A stretch of DNA of 49,231 bases from Dielma sp000508965 (GTDB lineage: Bacteria; Bacillota_I; Bacilli_A; Erysipelotrichales; Erysipelotrichaceae): assembly GCA_000508965.1 (NCBI GenBank), contig BAHV02000019.1:1-49231 (forward strand), given 5' to 3'. This document shows positions 15,653 to 24,628 of the stretch, one piece after another; the stretch's first letter is position 1, and the number at the start of each line of letters is the position of its first letter. Both the position numbers and the translations under genes were made by a program. Under the pieces are notes generated by a model, which saw only the letters and a list, made by a program, of their open reading frames with translations, made no database searches and was not told where the DNA came from.

Positions 15653-17728
15653 TTACTCCTCTTCCCATTTGATACATTCTAAAATTTCCATTTTGGTTTT
15701 AGCCAGTTTAAATTGCTTAAAACGCTCATCAAGCATATCATTCAGTTGAGCTAATGCCTTTAAATGGCGCTGAACATTAGGGGTCGCCAGCACAATGATG
15801 ACATCAGCTTCCAGATAATTGTTGATCTTTATACGGCGATCCATTTTAAGCATGCTCATACACACTTCACGGACACCCTGATCAACACCGGCATGAGCAA
15901 CGATGACACCATCCGCAATCATAATATAAGGCTGACTGGTTTTAATTGAAGTGATAATTGTTTCCACATAGCGCTGTTCAATCATCTGTTCGGCAACTAA
16001 TACCTCCGCGCAGTCACGAATCGCCTTTTCCCATTCAAGCTCAACATCCGCCACCAGAATATGATGAGGCGGCAGCAGCTCCGTCAGACAGGGCTGATAC
16101 GCATTCGCATCCATACTCTCAATGGAAGGCTGATCCGGAAACAAATAACGTTTAAGATCACGCATTAATTTCATGCGGTCATTAATCTTCGCATAACGTT
16201 CCACAATTTCCAGCACATCATCCATCTGAATCGTATTCACTGAAAAACCAATCAATTCATTGTTAACTTTCTGAATGAATTTCTTGCGCTCATATTCATT
16301 GATAAATGGTTCCACAAGAAAAAGCTGTTTATCTGTTTTAATATAAGTAGTAGAAAAAATGATGTCATATTCTTCTTCACAATTCATGTAATCACGAATT
16401 GAATAGCAATTCAGAAAATGAATATAAGGCAGCATATTTTTCAGATCCATAAATAGGAAGTTAGAAACTGTGACACCATTGCTGCAGACCACGATTGCCC
16501 GCTTTCCCTTTTCAAAAGATAAGATCTGTCCTTCTTTACGCAGCCAGCCGCCAATCAAAATCGTAATATAACCCAGTTCCATATCCGGAATCGGTTTATT
16601 TAAACTATTCTCAAAAGGATAAATGACCTTTTTGATTAAATCATGCAGATACTGATACTTGGTTTCAATGATATCCTTCATCGGATTATCCATATGGAAA
16701 TTATACTTAATGCGGTAATAAGCTGGCTTCCAATGCTGAAATAAATATTTCGCAAGCTGTTCCTTATCCTTAAATTTAATACAGCTTAAGATTTCAAAAT
16801 TATCAATTACATCCTTTACCGATTGATAAATCACTTGATCAATATCAGTTTCTTCAATATCTAAATAAAAGAAATTTGAAGTTAACAGCTGTAAAGTCAT
16901 ATATAAATGCTCCTGCTGAGAAAAATCAGGAATATCTTTCAATAGAATTTCTGACACTTGATATTCTCTTGTACCAACGAAGCTTTGATAAGTCAGCGGC
17001 AGCTTGCCGATATCCTTGTGCTGTCTGATTCTCAGCAGTATCATTGATACAATATAAGGCAGCTCTTTGAATACCTCATCAGTAAAACGGATATCCAATT
17101 CTTTTTCAATCTGACTTAAGCGAAATTCATTGGTTTCAATCTCATAGCGAGTAACCTTTGTCAGCTCCATAAACCAGCGGCTGCCATTGCTCATCAATAA
17201 AATAGGATGTACGAGATCAATCAATAAACGGCGCTTATCCAGCTCACTGCCGATAAAACGATAGCCGTTTTCACGATCATACTGTATATCAATGCCATAA
17301 TTGCGCGTATCCATCTGCGCTTTTTTCATATCATTCAGAATCGTATTTTTACTTACCTTAAGCATGGAAATAAAATGATACAGGCTTAAGCGTTCCGTCC
17401 TGCTCAGCAAAATAAATTCAATAAAGCGGATTCGTTCTTCTTCATTTAAAACATAATCACCGGCATCAATACTGATCATCTGATCGCCCATTTGTTCATA
17501 AAGCTGTTTGGGAACAATAAAAGTTCCCGTTTTCTTCCGTTCGATCCGCGGATAACCTTCACTTTTCAATGCGTCATTGATTTTTTCTAATGTATAGCTC
17601 AGCTGTTTTCTGGTCAGACTGAACTTCTTCTCAATCTCACTGCCTTTTATCATCGGATCATTTAATATGGTATCAAAGACATTCTTGCTTCTTTCATCAA
17701 GATTCACGCTTTCAATCACTCCTCTCAT
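15653..17728 (-). CDS. PRD-containing transcriptional activator (MtlR/ManR type)
   Basis: 691 aa. Order seen: N-terminal winged helix (about 10-70), a second HTH (about 95-160), two PRD domains (about 190-400), an EIIB-gat-like domain with VVCSNGVTVSNF (about 415-425) and a C-terminal EIIA-like domain with GVIVAHAGVDQGV (about 615). It is a multi-phosphorylated activator controlling the PTS operon it heads, with activity set by HPr and the cognate EIIs. Start uncertain: the ATG at 17728 has only a weak RBS, while a GTG at 17707 lies 11 nt after a GGAG. It has its own -10 (17759-17764) downstream of the terminator at 17768-17817. Confidence 0.9.
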   Translation of the reverse strand: MRGVIESVNLDERSKNVFDTILNDPMIKGSEIEKKFSLTRKQLSYTLEKINDALKSEGYPRIERKKTGTFIVPKQLYEQMGDQMISIDAGDYVLNEEERIRFIEFILLSRTERLSLYHFISMLKVSKNTILNDMKKAQMDTRNYGIDIQYDRENGYRFIGSELDKRRLLIDLVHPILLMSNGSRWFMELTKVTRYEIETNEFRLSQIEKELDIRFTDEVFKELPYIVSMILLRIRQHKDIGKLPLTYQSFVGTREYQVSEILLKDIPDFSQQEHLYMTLQLLTSNFFYLDIEETDIDQVIYQSVKDVIDNFEILSCIKFKDKEQLAKYLFQHWKPAYYRIKYNFHMDNPMKDIIETKYQYLHDLIKKVIYPFENSLNKPIPDMELGYITILIGGWLRKEGQILSFEKGKRAIVVCSNGVTVSNFLFMDLKNMLPYIHFLNCYSIRDYMNCEEEYDIIFSTTYIKTDKQLFLVEPFINEYERKKFIQKVNNELIGFSVNTIQMDDVLEIVERYAKINDRMKLMRDLKRYLFPDQPSIESMDANAYQPCLTELLPPHHILVADVELEWEKAIRDCAEVLVAEQMIEQRYVETIITSIKTSQPYIMIADGVIVAHAGVDQGVREVCMSMLKMDRRIKINNYLEADVIIVLATPNVQRHLKALAQLNDMLDERFKQFKLAKTKMEILECIKWEEE

Positions 17729-17767
17729 TCTTTATCCCGCACCATCTCACCTACTTAAATTATACGT

Positions 17768-17817
17768 TATAAAAAATGAAGTTACGGTTTGAAAGAACCA
17801 ATTTTTTGCGCTTCATT
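17768..17817 (-). terminator. Terminator between the DUF1537 kinase and the PRD regulator
   Basis: On the minus strand AATGAAG pairs with CTTCATT, with an inner GGTT/AACC hairpin, followed by TTTTTT. It closes the kinase transcript. TATAAT follows at 17759-17764 on the minus strand for the regulator operon. Confidence 0.65.
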
Positions 17818-17838
17818 TAGTGCAACAAAGTACCGCGC

Positions 17839-19122
17839 TTAATACTGCTTCAGATAATTAATCGCATCAATCAAAAATGACTCATTGCCAAAGCTGCCTG
17901 ATTTCAGGATCATCAGCAGTTTAGGCTCTCCAAGGGATAAGGAAGAACAGATACCGGTTTGAATTTCATCGACTAATTCACTGGCATGAATATTCAGCAT
18001 TTCAATAATTCTCGCTGATGTGTCACCGCCGGCAATACAGATACGATGCTGATTGGAAGCTTGAATGAGCCGAAGAATCAGTTCAGCGAGTGCTGTTGAT
18101 ACTAATTTAGAGACTGACTTTTCATCATAACCCTTTGTACGCCCAACCGCCTTCATCTGCGAGACCGTTTCATTTTCACAATCAGGCTGAAGCAGCACGT
18201 GCTCGCCCTTAAGCAGATGTCTCAGCGCCTTTTGACAGCAGCTTTCAAGCATTCTCTCACTCGCCAGATGGTCATAAAGCATTAAGGGATCAAAGGGTAT
18301 ATGAATGACACCATGAGCAAGCGCATAGGCCGTCTGCTGCTTGCTTTGCTGGGTGATTGAACCGACAGCCAGCAGGATACCGCATTTTTTGTCCGGCAGC
18401 ATGGCATGATTTTGAACCGTTTCCTGATGTTTATGAAAGACTGCCAGCTCCTCTGCAATTGCTGAAGAACCGCCGATCACTTTTTCATTTACGATTGCCG
18501 CCGCCAGGATTTTCAAATCCTGCTGCGTCTCACAGTCACAGATCAAATATCCGCCCGCTTTTTTAGCTTCTTCAATTTGTTTACGCACCGCATTATTACC
18601 TTGATGAATGGTTTTCAGCAGCAAATGGTGGATTGGCCGCTTTGACTGCAAAGCAATAATGGCAGCCAAATCTGAGGAAGTCATCGGATTCATCGGATCA
18701 TGACGAAACTGCGATGCTGCCAGCTCACAGCCATATACATAATGCCGGCCATCAACGGTAGTCCTGCCATTTTTAGGAAAAGCGGCAATTACGATCATCA
18801 ATGATTCATTTAATGTATCCAGCATGGCATCGAATTCCGCGCCGATGTTGCCTCTGAATACCGAGCATGTCTTTTTAAAATATTGCGCACAGCCAACTTG
18901 CCGCAGCGCCTTTACAGCCTTGGCAACCTTATCATAAGCCTGCTTCTCAGGATCAAAACGTGAATCAGTATCAATAATCAGCACATCTGCCTGATGCTTG
19001 AAAATCTCGTCAGGGTTAGATGCGGTAATGCTTTTTAAACCTTGTTTGGTGAAAAAAATGCCGATATCCTGACAGCCGGTAATATCGTCACCTACGACAC
19101 CCGCTCTATATCGCTCACTCAC
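17839..19122 (-). CDS. DUF1537 four-carbon acid sugar kinase
   Basis: 427 aa from a GTG start with GAGGAGGG 5 nt upstream; the ATG at 19158 has no RBS. The N-terminal substrate domain begins with GVVGDDITG, the GDDxTG motif of the family. The C-terminal nucleotide-binding domain carries CIAGGDTSARI near residue 370. Characterised members phosphorylate 3-oxo-tetronate, D-threonate or D-erythronate derivatives at C4. It sits beside an OtnC-like aldolase, a hydroxyacid dehydrogenase and a LarA racemase, which favours four-carbon acid sugar use. A separate kinase in a PTS operon is odd, because PTS import already phosphorylates. Confidence 0.9.
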   Translation of the reverse strand: MSERYRAGVVGDDITGCQDIGIFFTKQGLKSITASNPDEIFKHQADVLIIDTDSRFDPEKQAYDKVAKAVKALRQVGCAQYFKKTCSVFRGNIGAEFDAMLDTLNESLMIVIAAFPKNGRTTVDGRHYVYGCELAASQFRHDPMNPMTSSDLAAIIALQSKRPIHHLLLKTIHQGNNAVRKQIEEAKKAGGYLICDCETQQDLKILAAAIVNEKVIGGSSAIAEELAVFHKHQETVQNHAMLPDKKCGILLAVGSITQQSKQQTAYALAHGVIHIPFDPLMLYDHLASERMLESCCQKALRHLLKGEHVLLQPDCENETVSQMKAVGRTKGYDEKSVSKLVSTALAELILRLIQASNQHRICIAGGDTSARIIEMLNIHASELVDEIQTGICSSLSLGEPKLLMILKSGSFGNESFLIDAINYLKQY

Positions 19123-19329
19123 AATATCCCTCCTCACGATTCTATTATAAAAAAACAAGCTGCCGCTTTCATAAGTATTCAGTCCAAATTTTAAACATCA
19201 AAACACTGATAATTTCACCAAAGAGTGTAAGTGAGCAATTCAAGCCGCTTATCTTATGCTCCGCCAGCAAGCCTATGCGCAAAGTGAAGGCCGCCCAGTC
19301 ATGCTTCCGCATTTTTTGTGCTGAATTAA

Positions 19330-19358
19330 TGTACAATTCATCACTGATTCTATATAAT
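19330..19358 (+). promoter_or_regulatory. Promoter for the hydroxyacid dehydrogenase
   Basis: TATAAT at 19353-19358 with TGTACA at 19330-19335 (4 of 6 to TTGACA), spacing 17 bp. It lies in the 281-base region shared with the divergent kinase. I see nothing else structured in that region. Confidence 0.5.
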
Positions 19359-19403
19359 TGCAGGTGAAAGGATTCATATTAAATATGATATAGGTACAAT
19401 ACT

Positions 19404-20264
19404 ATGAAAATTGCATGGATCGGAACCGGCGTTATGGGAAAAGCAATGCTGCTTCATTTAGTTGAAGGCGGGCATACAGTATCGGCATATAATCGAACGA
19501 TTGAAAAAGCTTTAGATCTAAAAGAACAGGGAGTCAGAGTCTGCGCTTCACTGAGTGAATGTGTCGCGGATGCGGATTTGGTATTCACAATTGTCGGCTA
19601 TCCAAAAGATGTAGAAGATGTCTATATGCGGGAGGACGGCATCTTCCATTCGGCAAAGGCAGGTGCAATATTAATCGATATGACAACCTCATCGCCGCAG
19701 TTAGCGGTTAAATTAGCAGAAGCAGCTAAGCAATATGATATGAAAGTTTTAGATGCTCCGGTATCCGGCGGTGACACTGGCGCTAAGGCAGGTACGCTGT
19801 CAATCATGGTCGGCGGTGATCGTGAAGCCTTCGACAAAGTAAAAGAGGTTCTGGCATTGATGGGCAAAGGCATTCATTATATGGGGGAAGCCGGCTGCGG
19901 TCAGCATACCAAAGCTGCCAATCAAATCGCGGTTGCCGGCGCGGTAAGTGCAATGAGCGAGGCGCTTTATTACGCAAAACAAAATGGCCTCGATATGCAG
20001 GCGATGCTGGATGCGATCAGCGGCGGTGCGGCCGGCAGCTGGCAGCTGAATAATACCGCGCCAAGAGTTTTAAAAGGCGATTTCCAACCAGGCTTCTTCA
20101 TTAAGCATTTCATCAAGGATATGCACATTATTCAAGATGTGATGACTGAAAAGGGCGAACACTTAAAAATGCTTGATACCGTATGCTCACTCTATGAGGA
20201 ACTGGCTGCCAATGGTCATGAAAATGAAGGCACACAAGCATTAATTAAAGTTTATGAAAAATAA
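19404..20264 (+). CDS. 3-hydroxyisobutyrate dehydrogenase-family oxidoreductase (tartronate semialdehyde reductase or threonate dehydrogenase-like)
   Basis: 286 aa. Rossmann motif IGTGVMGKAM at residues 6-15 is followed by AYNRT, an NADP-leaning signature. DAPVSGGDTGAKAGTLSIM is the family substrate-binding signature, and the catalytic lysine is in HTKAANQ. The beta-hydroxyacid dehydrogenase family interconverts a hydroxyacid and its oxo acid. Candidates here are tartronate semialdehyde/D-glycerate (GarR), consistent with the glycerate kinase, or L-threonate (LtnD), consistent with the DUF1537 kinase and aldolase. Divergent from the kinase, so it may share its control region. The RBS is weak. 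Confidence 0.85.
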   Translation: MKIAWIGTGVMGKAMLLHLVEGGHTVSAYNRTIEKALDLKEQGVRVCASLSECVADADLVFTIVGYPKDVEDVYMREDGIFHSAKAGAILIDMTTSSPQLAVKLAEAAKQYDMKVLDAPVSGGDTGAKAGTLSIMVGGDREAFDKVKEVLALMGKGIHYMGEAGCGQHTKAANQIAVAGAVSAMSEALYYAKQNGLDMQAMLDAISGGAAGSWQLNNTAPRVLKGDFQPGFFIKHFIKDMHIIQDVMTEKGEHLKMLDTVCSLYEELAANGHENEGTQALIKVYEK

Positions 20265-20293
20265 TCTGATCCTCGGGTAAGACTTCATGTATA

Positions 20294-20332
20294 AAAACAG
20301 CTTTAAACCTAAATTTAAAGCTGTTTTATTTT
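20294..20332. terminator. Bidirectional terminator
   Basis: Perfect 14-bp stem AAAACAGCTTTAAA with TTTAAAGCTGTTTT and a 6-nt loop, then ATTTTT. It serves the dehydrogenase and, from the other side, overlaps the end of the LarA homolog. Confidence 0.88.
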
Positions 20333-21588
20333 TGAATAAACACTGAAACACCTTCCGGAATCACTGTAATTGATCTTATTTCTTTGCATTCATTAGCCAG
20401 CTGAATCGCTTCATTTAATGTATGAGCGGGTATCATGTGCATCGCTTTAATCACTTTATCATCAAGATCGGAAATCATGATTATTTGATGATCGATAAGA
20501 ATCCGAGCAAGTATTTGTGCCTGCCATTGATCACTGACGGTCTGTGCAGCAGGAACGGAAAGAATCTTGTCGTAAAGCTTCTGTACTGTTTCACACTGGG
20601 CAAACATGTTGAAAAAAGCCTCACCGCCAATACCGTCTGCACATTGACAAGCCATGATAATTATCCCAGATTTACGGCATGTTTCAGCGGCTGTCGATAA
20701 CCCCTTAACGCTTTGATAAAGATTTTGATCAAGCGGATAACCATTATTAGATGTAATAACAAGATCACTCATAATTGGCGGCAGTCCGCATCGTTTCGCG
20801 GCATACGCACAGCCCTTTTCATGAGCCATAACTGCATCACCTGCAAAACTGGCTATAATCCTTTGCTGCTCATCAAGTACCACATTTACGATAAAAGCCA
20901 GATTTGCTTTGCGGGCAGCGGCCTTCATATCCAAATGAATGGGATTTCCTTTCAGCTGTCCAGCGCGTGAATACATTGAATTTATCATTGCTGCACAATG
21001 ATTTTGCAGGACACAGTTTTTAGATGCGATACCCGGAAGCACACTTTTACGGCCGCCTGAATAACCGGCAAAGAAATGCGGTTCAATAAAGCCCTCCGCA
21101 AGCAGCAGATCAGCATCAACTGCCAGTTGGTTAATCAGACATGGCGCACCGCTGGGTAATAGGCCTAGATCAGCCATTTGATCCGATTCACCGTCATGAA
21201 TGTGTATCGTCAAACGATGCATCAGCTCATCACCAAATTTATTCCGTAATTCTTTTGCCGTAGTCGAACGATGACAGCCAGTCGCTATCAAAATACTGAT
21301 TTGCGCTTGCGGACTGACCTTTTCAATCTCTGAAAGCATTGCCGGCAGAATGATTCGGCTATTCACCGGCCGTGTATGATCACTGGCAATGATTACGATA
21401 TGCCGTTTGCCATAAGCTAATTCAGCCAATGTTTTAGAACCAATCGGCTGTTTCAGCGACTGCTCTACGATTGCGGCCTCACTTTCATAAACACAATTCT
21501 TTGATGAACATTGAAGACAGCCCTGAAGCTTTTGATCATCGATTTCTCCTTCCAATCTTCCCTTGCCGTAAGGCAATTGAATAAGCAT
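20326..21588 (-). CDS. LarA-family nickel-pincer 2-hydroxyacid racemase/epimerase homolog
   Basis: 420 aa from the ATG at 21588, chosen for its AGGGGTGATCAT RBS and because the family starts with a QLPYGKG segment; the ORF extends to a GTG at 21675. Family motifs are visible: ASDHTRPV, IATGCHR and EGFIEPHFFAGYSGGRKSV. LarA enzymes use the nickel-pincer cofactor NPN for hydride transfer on 2-hydroxyacids (lactate, malate, gluconate and others). Between LLPSGAPCL and the EPHFF histidine there is no lysine, although in lactate racemase the cofactor-linking Lys184 lies in this stretch. The context suggests a four-carbon hydroxyacid. No larB, larC or larE in the window. Confidence 0.88.
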   Translation of the reverse strand: MLIQLPYGKGRLEGEIDDQKLQGCLQCSSKNCVYESEAAIVEQSLKQPIGSKTLAELAYGKRHIVIIASDHTRPVNSRIILPAMLSEIEKVSPQAQISILIATGCHRSTTAKELRNKFGDELMHRLTIHIHDGESDQMADLGLLPSGAPCLINQLAVDADLLLAEGFIEPHFFAGYSGGRKSVLPGIASKNCVLQNHCAAMINSMYSRAGQLKGNPIHLDMKAAARKANLAFIVNVVLDEQQRIIASFAGDAVMAHEKGCAYAAKRCGLPPIMSDLVITSNNGYPLDQNLYQSVKGLSTAAETCRKSGIIIMACQCADGIGGEAFFNMFAQCETVQKLYDKILSVPAAQTVSDQWQAQILARILIDHQIIMISDLDDKVIKAMHMIPAHTLNEAIQLANECKEIRSITVIPEGVSVFIQK

Positions 21589-21674
21589 ATGATCACCCCT
21601 ATCTAAAACTATGATACCACTTGCTTCTTCACCTTTCCTAAACTGTAAGTCCAGTTTTTCTCCATTTAAAAGCA

Positions 21675-21699
21675 CAAAAAAAGACAGCCGAAGCTGTCT
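21675..21699 (-). terminator. Terminator of the DUF885 gene
   Basis: On the minus strand AGACAGC, TTCG, GCTGTCT and then seven T. A UUCG tetraloop and an uninterrupted U-tract make this a textbook terminator. Confidence 0.92.
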
Positions 21700-21704
21700 G
21701 AACT

Positions 21705-23510
21705 TTATTGATTTTCTGCAATATACTGATTTACATGACGCTTTACAATATCAAACTGTACTGAACCGGCTTCCAGAATAGCCTGATGGAAACCCATCGC
21801 CGTGAACTTATCGCCTAAAGCTGCCTTGGCTTCCTTCTCCAATTCATTTAATTCCGCATACCCTACATAATAGGAAAGGAATGCGCCGGGATTACTCTGC
21901 AATTGGGCATATAAACCTTCTGCCGCTGCGGCATTTAAGCCATTGTCATCCATATACTGTCTTACCTGATCCACACTCCAGCCTTCATAATGAATGCCGA
22001 TATCCAATTGCGCAATCAGACAATTTGAATAAATGCTCATTACCTTCTGCAGTGTCCGGATATTCTCAGGCACATCACGCAAATAATTCAGCGCATAAAA
22101 TTCCACATAGGTCGCATAACCTTCCGTATAGCCTAAATTATTGGCAAAAAGGTTATGGAAAACACTTGGAATATTCTTATAAGCATAGCTTACCTGATAC
22201 ATATGACCCGGCAGACCCTCATGAGCTACGGTACTGAATGTATCTAATGAGCCGATAACTAATGCATCTTTGTTAGTATTCACCCTAATTTGTTTCTTAG
22301 TAGTACCATCAATGGCCGGAATATTGAAATAAGCGGCAACACCGGATACAGCTAATTCAGGATCTAAAGGTTTAATCTCATAATCGATATCACCCACATC
22401 AGGGAAATCCTGTTTGAACCAATTATTTAAGTCGGCCAGCATTGATTCAAAATCGGTATAGCCGGTTTCAGCTTCATCATAGGCCCATGTTTCATAAGCA
22501 TTGCGGTCAACCATGGCAATTTTCTGGGCCGCAGTGATCATTTCATCAGCCAGCTCATCAAGCAGCTTTTGAGTATCTTCGATAGAACGTGAAGTACCGG
22601 TCTTATCCTTAAACAGCAGCTCATAATATGCCTTGCCATTTTCCAGATAATACAGCCCCTGTGTATTATTTTTACTGTCTTTCAAGCCTTCCATTGTCTC
22701 AATGATTGCCCCATAGGCAGGAATGAAAGAATCCATAAAGGCCGTTTTTAATTCAGCCTTATATTGATTTTTTAATTCATCACTTAAATCAAGGCTGTCA
22801 ACAGTCGCAAACATACTGGTCAGCACTGCACTGTTTTCACCTTCATTATAAGTCTTTTTAGAATCTTCGATCACCGTATCTAAATCAATCATCAAGGTTC
22901 CCTTTTCAGCTTGTTTTTTAGTATATTCAAGCAGGGAATCCATATATGGCTTCACATCTTTAATCAAAACAATCAGATCCTTAAGATCTTGTTCATCGCG
23001 TAAAATATAATCAGCAAATAAAGTCGGCAATTGAGTATGCAGACCGGTCATCGTATCAAAGCCGCTGCCTACATAGCGGAATTTCTCATCATTTATGGCA
23101 ATATCAAGCTCAATTGTTTCAAGATAGTTATCATAAACATCTTTTTGCTGATCATTCAGAAGGTCACGGTTAAACGCATCAAGAGCAGCCTTAGTTGCCT
23201 GCATTTCTTCCACACGTTCTTGATAAGCCGCATCATCGTCTTCAAGATAGCCAAGCGTTACTTCGACCTTTGATCGGTCAATACCATAATTCTCTGGGTG
23301 TTCAAAATAAATATGTGTTGTCAGATAATCGCTTTCAGCACTGGCAGCCAGTTCTGATTGTATAAATTCATCAAACTTTTTTTGTTCTGCGATGGCTTCC
23401 TCAGAAGTCAAATCGACAGCCGGCGGTGTCTGCTGTTTTTGGCAGCCTGCCTGTGTAAATGCCAGCGATACGGATAATGCCGCCAGCAATAGATATTTAA
23501 GCAATTTCAT
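21705..23510 (-). CDS. DUF885-family lipoprotein (putative metallopeptidase)
   Basis: 601 aa from the ATG at 23510, with GAAAGGA 8 nt upstream; the ATG at 23519 overlaps that RBS. The N-terminus is a lipoprotein signal, with a hydrophobic core LLLAALSVSLAF and Cys in QAGC (about residue 23). It is therefore anchored on the outer face of the membrane. The DUF885 catalytic-type motif TVAHEGLPGHMYQ (about residue 410) supplies the HExxxH zinc ligands, and GYTEGYATYVEF supplies a downstream Glu. DUF885 proteins are probable zinc metallopeptidases of unproven substrate. It has its own terminator (21675-21699). Confidence 0.88.
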   Translation of the reverse strand: MKLLKYLLLAALSVSLAFTQAGCQKQQTPPAVDLTSEEAIAEQKKFDEFIQSELAASAESDYLTTHIYFEHPENYGIDRSKVEVTLGYLEDDDAAYQERVEEMQATKAALDAFNRDLLNDQQKDVYDNYLETIELDIAINDEKFRYVGSGFDTMTGLHTQLPTLFADYILRDEQDLKDLIVLIKDVKPYMDSLLEYTKKQAEKGTLMIDLDTVIEDSKKTYNEGENSAVLTSMFATVDSLDLSDELKNQYKAELKTAFMDSFIPAYGAIIETMEGLKDSKNNTQGLYYLENGKAYYELLFKDKTGTSRSIEDTQKLLDELADEMITAAQKIAMVDRNAYETWAYDEAETGYTDFESMLADLNNWFKQDFPDVGDIDYEIKPLDPELAVSGVAAYFNIPAIDGTTKKQIRVNTNKDALVIGSLDTFSTVAHEGLPGHMYQVSYAYKNIPSVFHNLFANNLGYTEGYATYVEFYALNYLRDVPENIRTLQKVMSIYSNCLIAQLDIGIHYEGWSVDQVRQYMDDNGLNAAAAEGLYAQLQSNPGAFLSYYVGYAELNELEKEAKAALGDKFTAMGFHQAILEAGSVQFDIVKRHVNQYIAENQ

Positions 23511-23605
23511 AGTTTGCATCCTTTCGTACTATATCTGATATTATATCCTTAAATCTGATCAATAACAATATAACTTTCTGTGGATTCATCTCAGCTGCCA
23601 GATAA

Positions 23606-23634
23606 TTGGACAAAGGCTAGCTTTATGTTACAAT
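23606..23634 (+). promoter_or_regulatory. SigA promoter for the 46-aa gene
   Basis: TTGGAC (23606-23611), a 17-bp spacer and TACAAT (23629-23634), followed by AAGGAGG. Confidence 0.7.
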
Positions 23635-23662
23635 AGGCTTATACAATAAGGAGGATTCAGTC

Positions 23663-23803
23663 ATGGGTGATATATTTGCGTTTCTAATGGTATTAGGATT
23701 GTTCGCGGCATTTTTAAAGATTCTTTACCTTGTGATTAAGAAAGCTGTGAAGGACGGTATCTTGGAGGCAGCTGAGATTCAAAACAGCGTCGGTGATCAG
23801 TAA
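23663..23803 (+). CDS. Small single-pass membrane protein (46 aa)
   Basis: Starts MGDIFAFLMVLGLFAAF and ends IQNSVGDQ. One hydrophobic helix (residues 4-26) is followed by KKAVKDG and an acidic amphipathic tail. It has its own promoter (23606-23634), a strong AAGGAGG RBS and its own terminator (23822-23846), so this is a bona fide small gene. Family not recognised. The layout resembles small regulatory membrane peptides. It is divergent from the DUF885 lipoprotein gene. Confidence 0.78.
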   Translation: MGDIFAFLMVLGLFAAFLKILYLVIKKAVKDGILEAAEIQNSVGDQ

Positions 23804-23821
23804 TTTAACTAAATGTAAAAC

Positions 23822-23846
23822 AAACCAGATAGCCCCTGGTTTTTTC
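23822..23846 (+). terminator. Terminator of the 46-aa gene
   Basis: AAACCAG (23822-23828) pairs with CTGGTTT (23836-23842) and is followed by TTTT. Confidence 0.8.
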
Positions 23847-24069
23847 AACTCTAAAAAAAGAGTTAATTTCATCAATAATTTTAATTTTATGCATTATACA
23901 TTGACAAATTATGAAGCTTTGAAACACTATCAGAAGCAGAGATTTTAAAAAAATGCACAATGTACCATATAAAGCAAGTCATTTTTTAAGTGGTTGATTC
24001 TTATTTTGTATTTACCATTATATAATTAATTATATTTTCTTTTTTCATGAGTGCCTCGATTATTTGTCA

Positions 24070-24494
24070 CTATAACAAATATCTTTTAAAATTGATTAAT
24101 AAAACTGATAACAATATAATTATAATTTCCATTATAAGAAAAACAAAAGTACTATCTGAAGAAATATTCTTCAGCAAATAACATGCTGCTATAATTATCG
24201 CTGAAACAGAAGCAATATTTAGTAGAATTATTATTTTTTATTTATAAAACAGAAATTACTCCAGTTGCCCTTAATTTTATTCAATTCTACAAAAATTGAA
24301 ACACTAAAAATTAAATATAGGGAAATAATCATGATATCTGTCCAAACTGCAGACAAGATTTGATCATCGAACACATATGTATTTTCAAAAGGTTCTCCAT
24401 AAAAACCCATACATGACAAAATAAAATTAATTAAAGTCATAATTATAACAAATATAAAAGCTTCAACAGCCAACTTATTAATTTTAATTTTCAT
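24070..24494 (-). pseudogene. Frameshifted four-TM membrane protein gene
   Basis: The intact N-terminal part (87 codons, start at 24494, ending FCFINKK) has two membrane segments. Directly after its stop, in the -1 frame, an open hydrophobic frame with no ATG continues as IIILLNIASVSAIIIAACY and ends with NFKRYLL at 24070. The frames meet at a run of six A (minus strand; T at 24234-24239), so a single-base slip joins them into a roughly 140-aa four-TM protein. It may be a pseudogene, a phase-variable gene or programmed slippage. Family not recognised. Flanks are AT-rich. Confidence 0.6.
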
Positions 24495-24628
24495 TATTAT
24501 ACATTCCTTCTATTCTAAATTGAATTTCATAAAACCTTTTAAATTCAAATTATTATTGATATAAATATCAATATCATAATCAATATATTGATATTCTATA
24601 TATTCTTTCTTTAAACAAAGTTTTGTTT

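Noticed and set aside
16081..16120. Possible intact PTS operon with BglG-type antiterminator RAT site
   Set aside because: The regulator has an N-terminal winged helix plus EIIB/EIIA-like domains (activator type), and the hairpin before it is a plain terminator.
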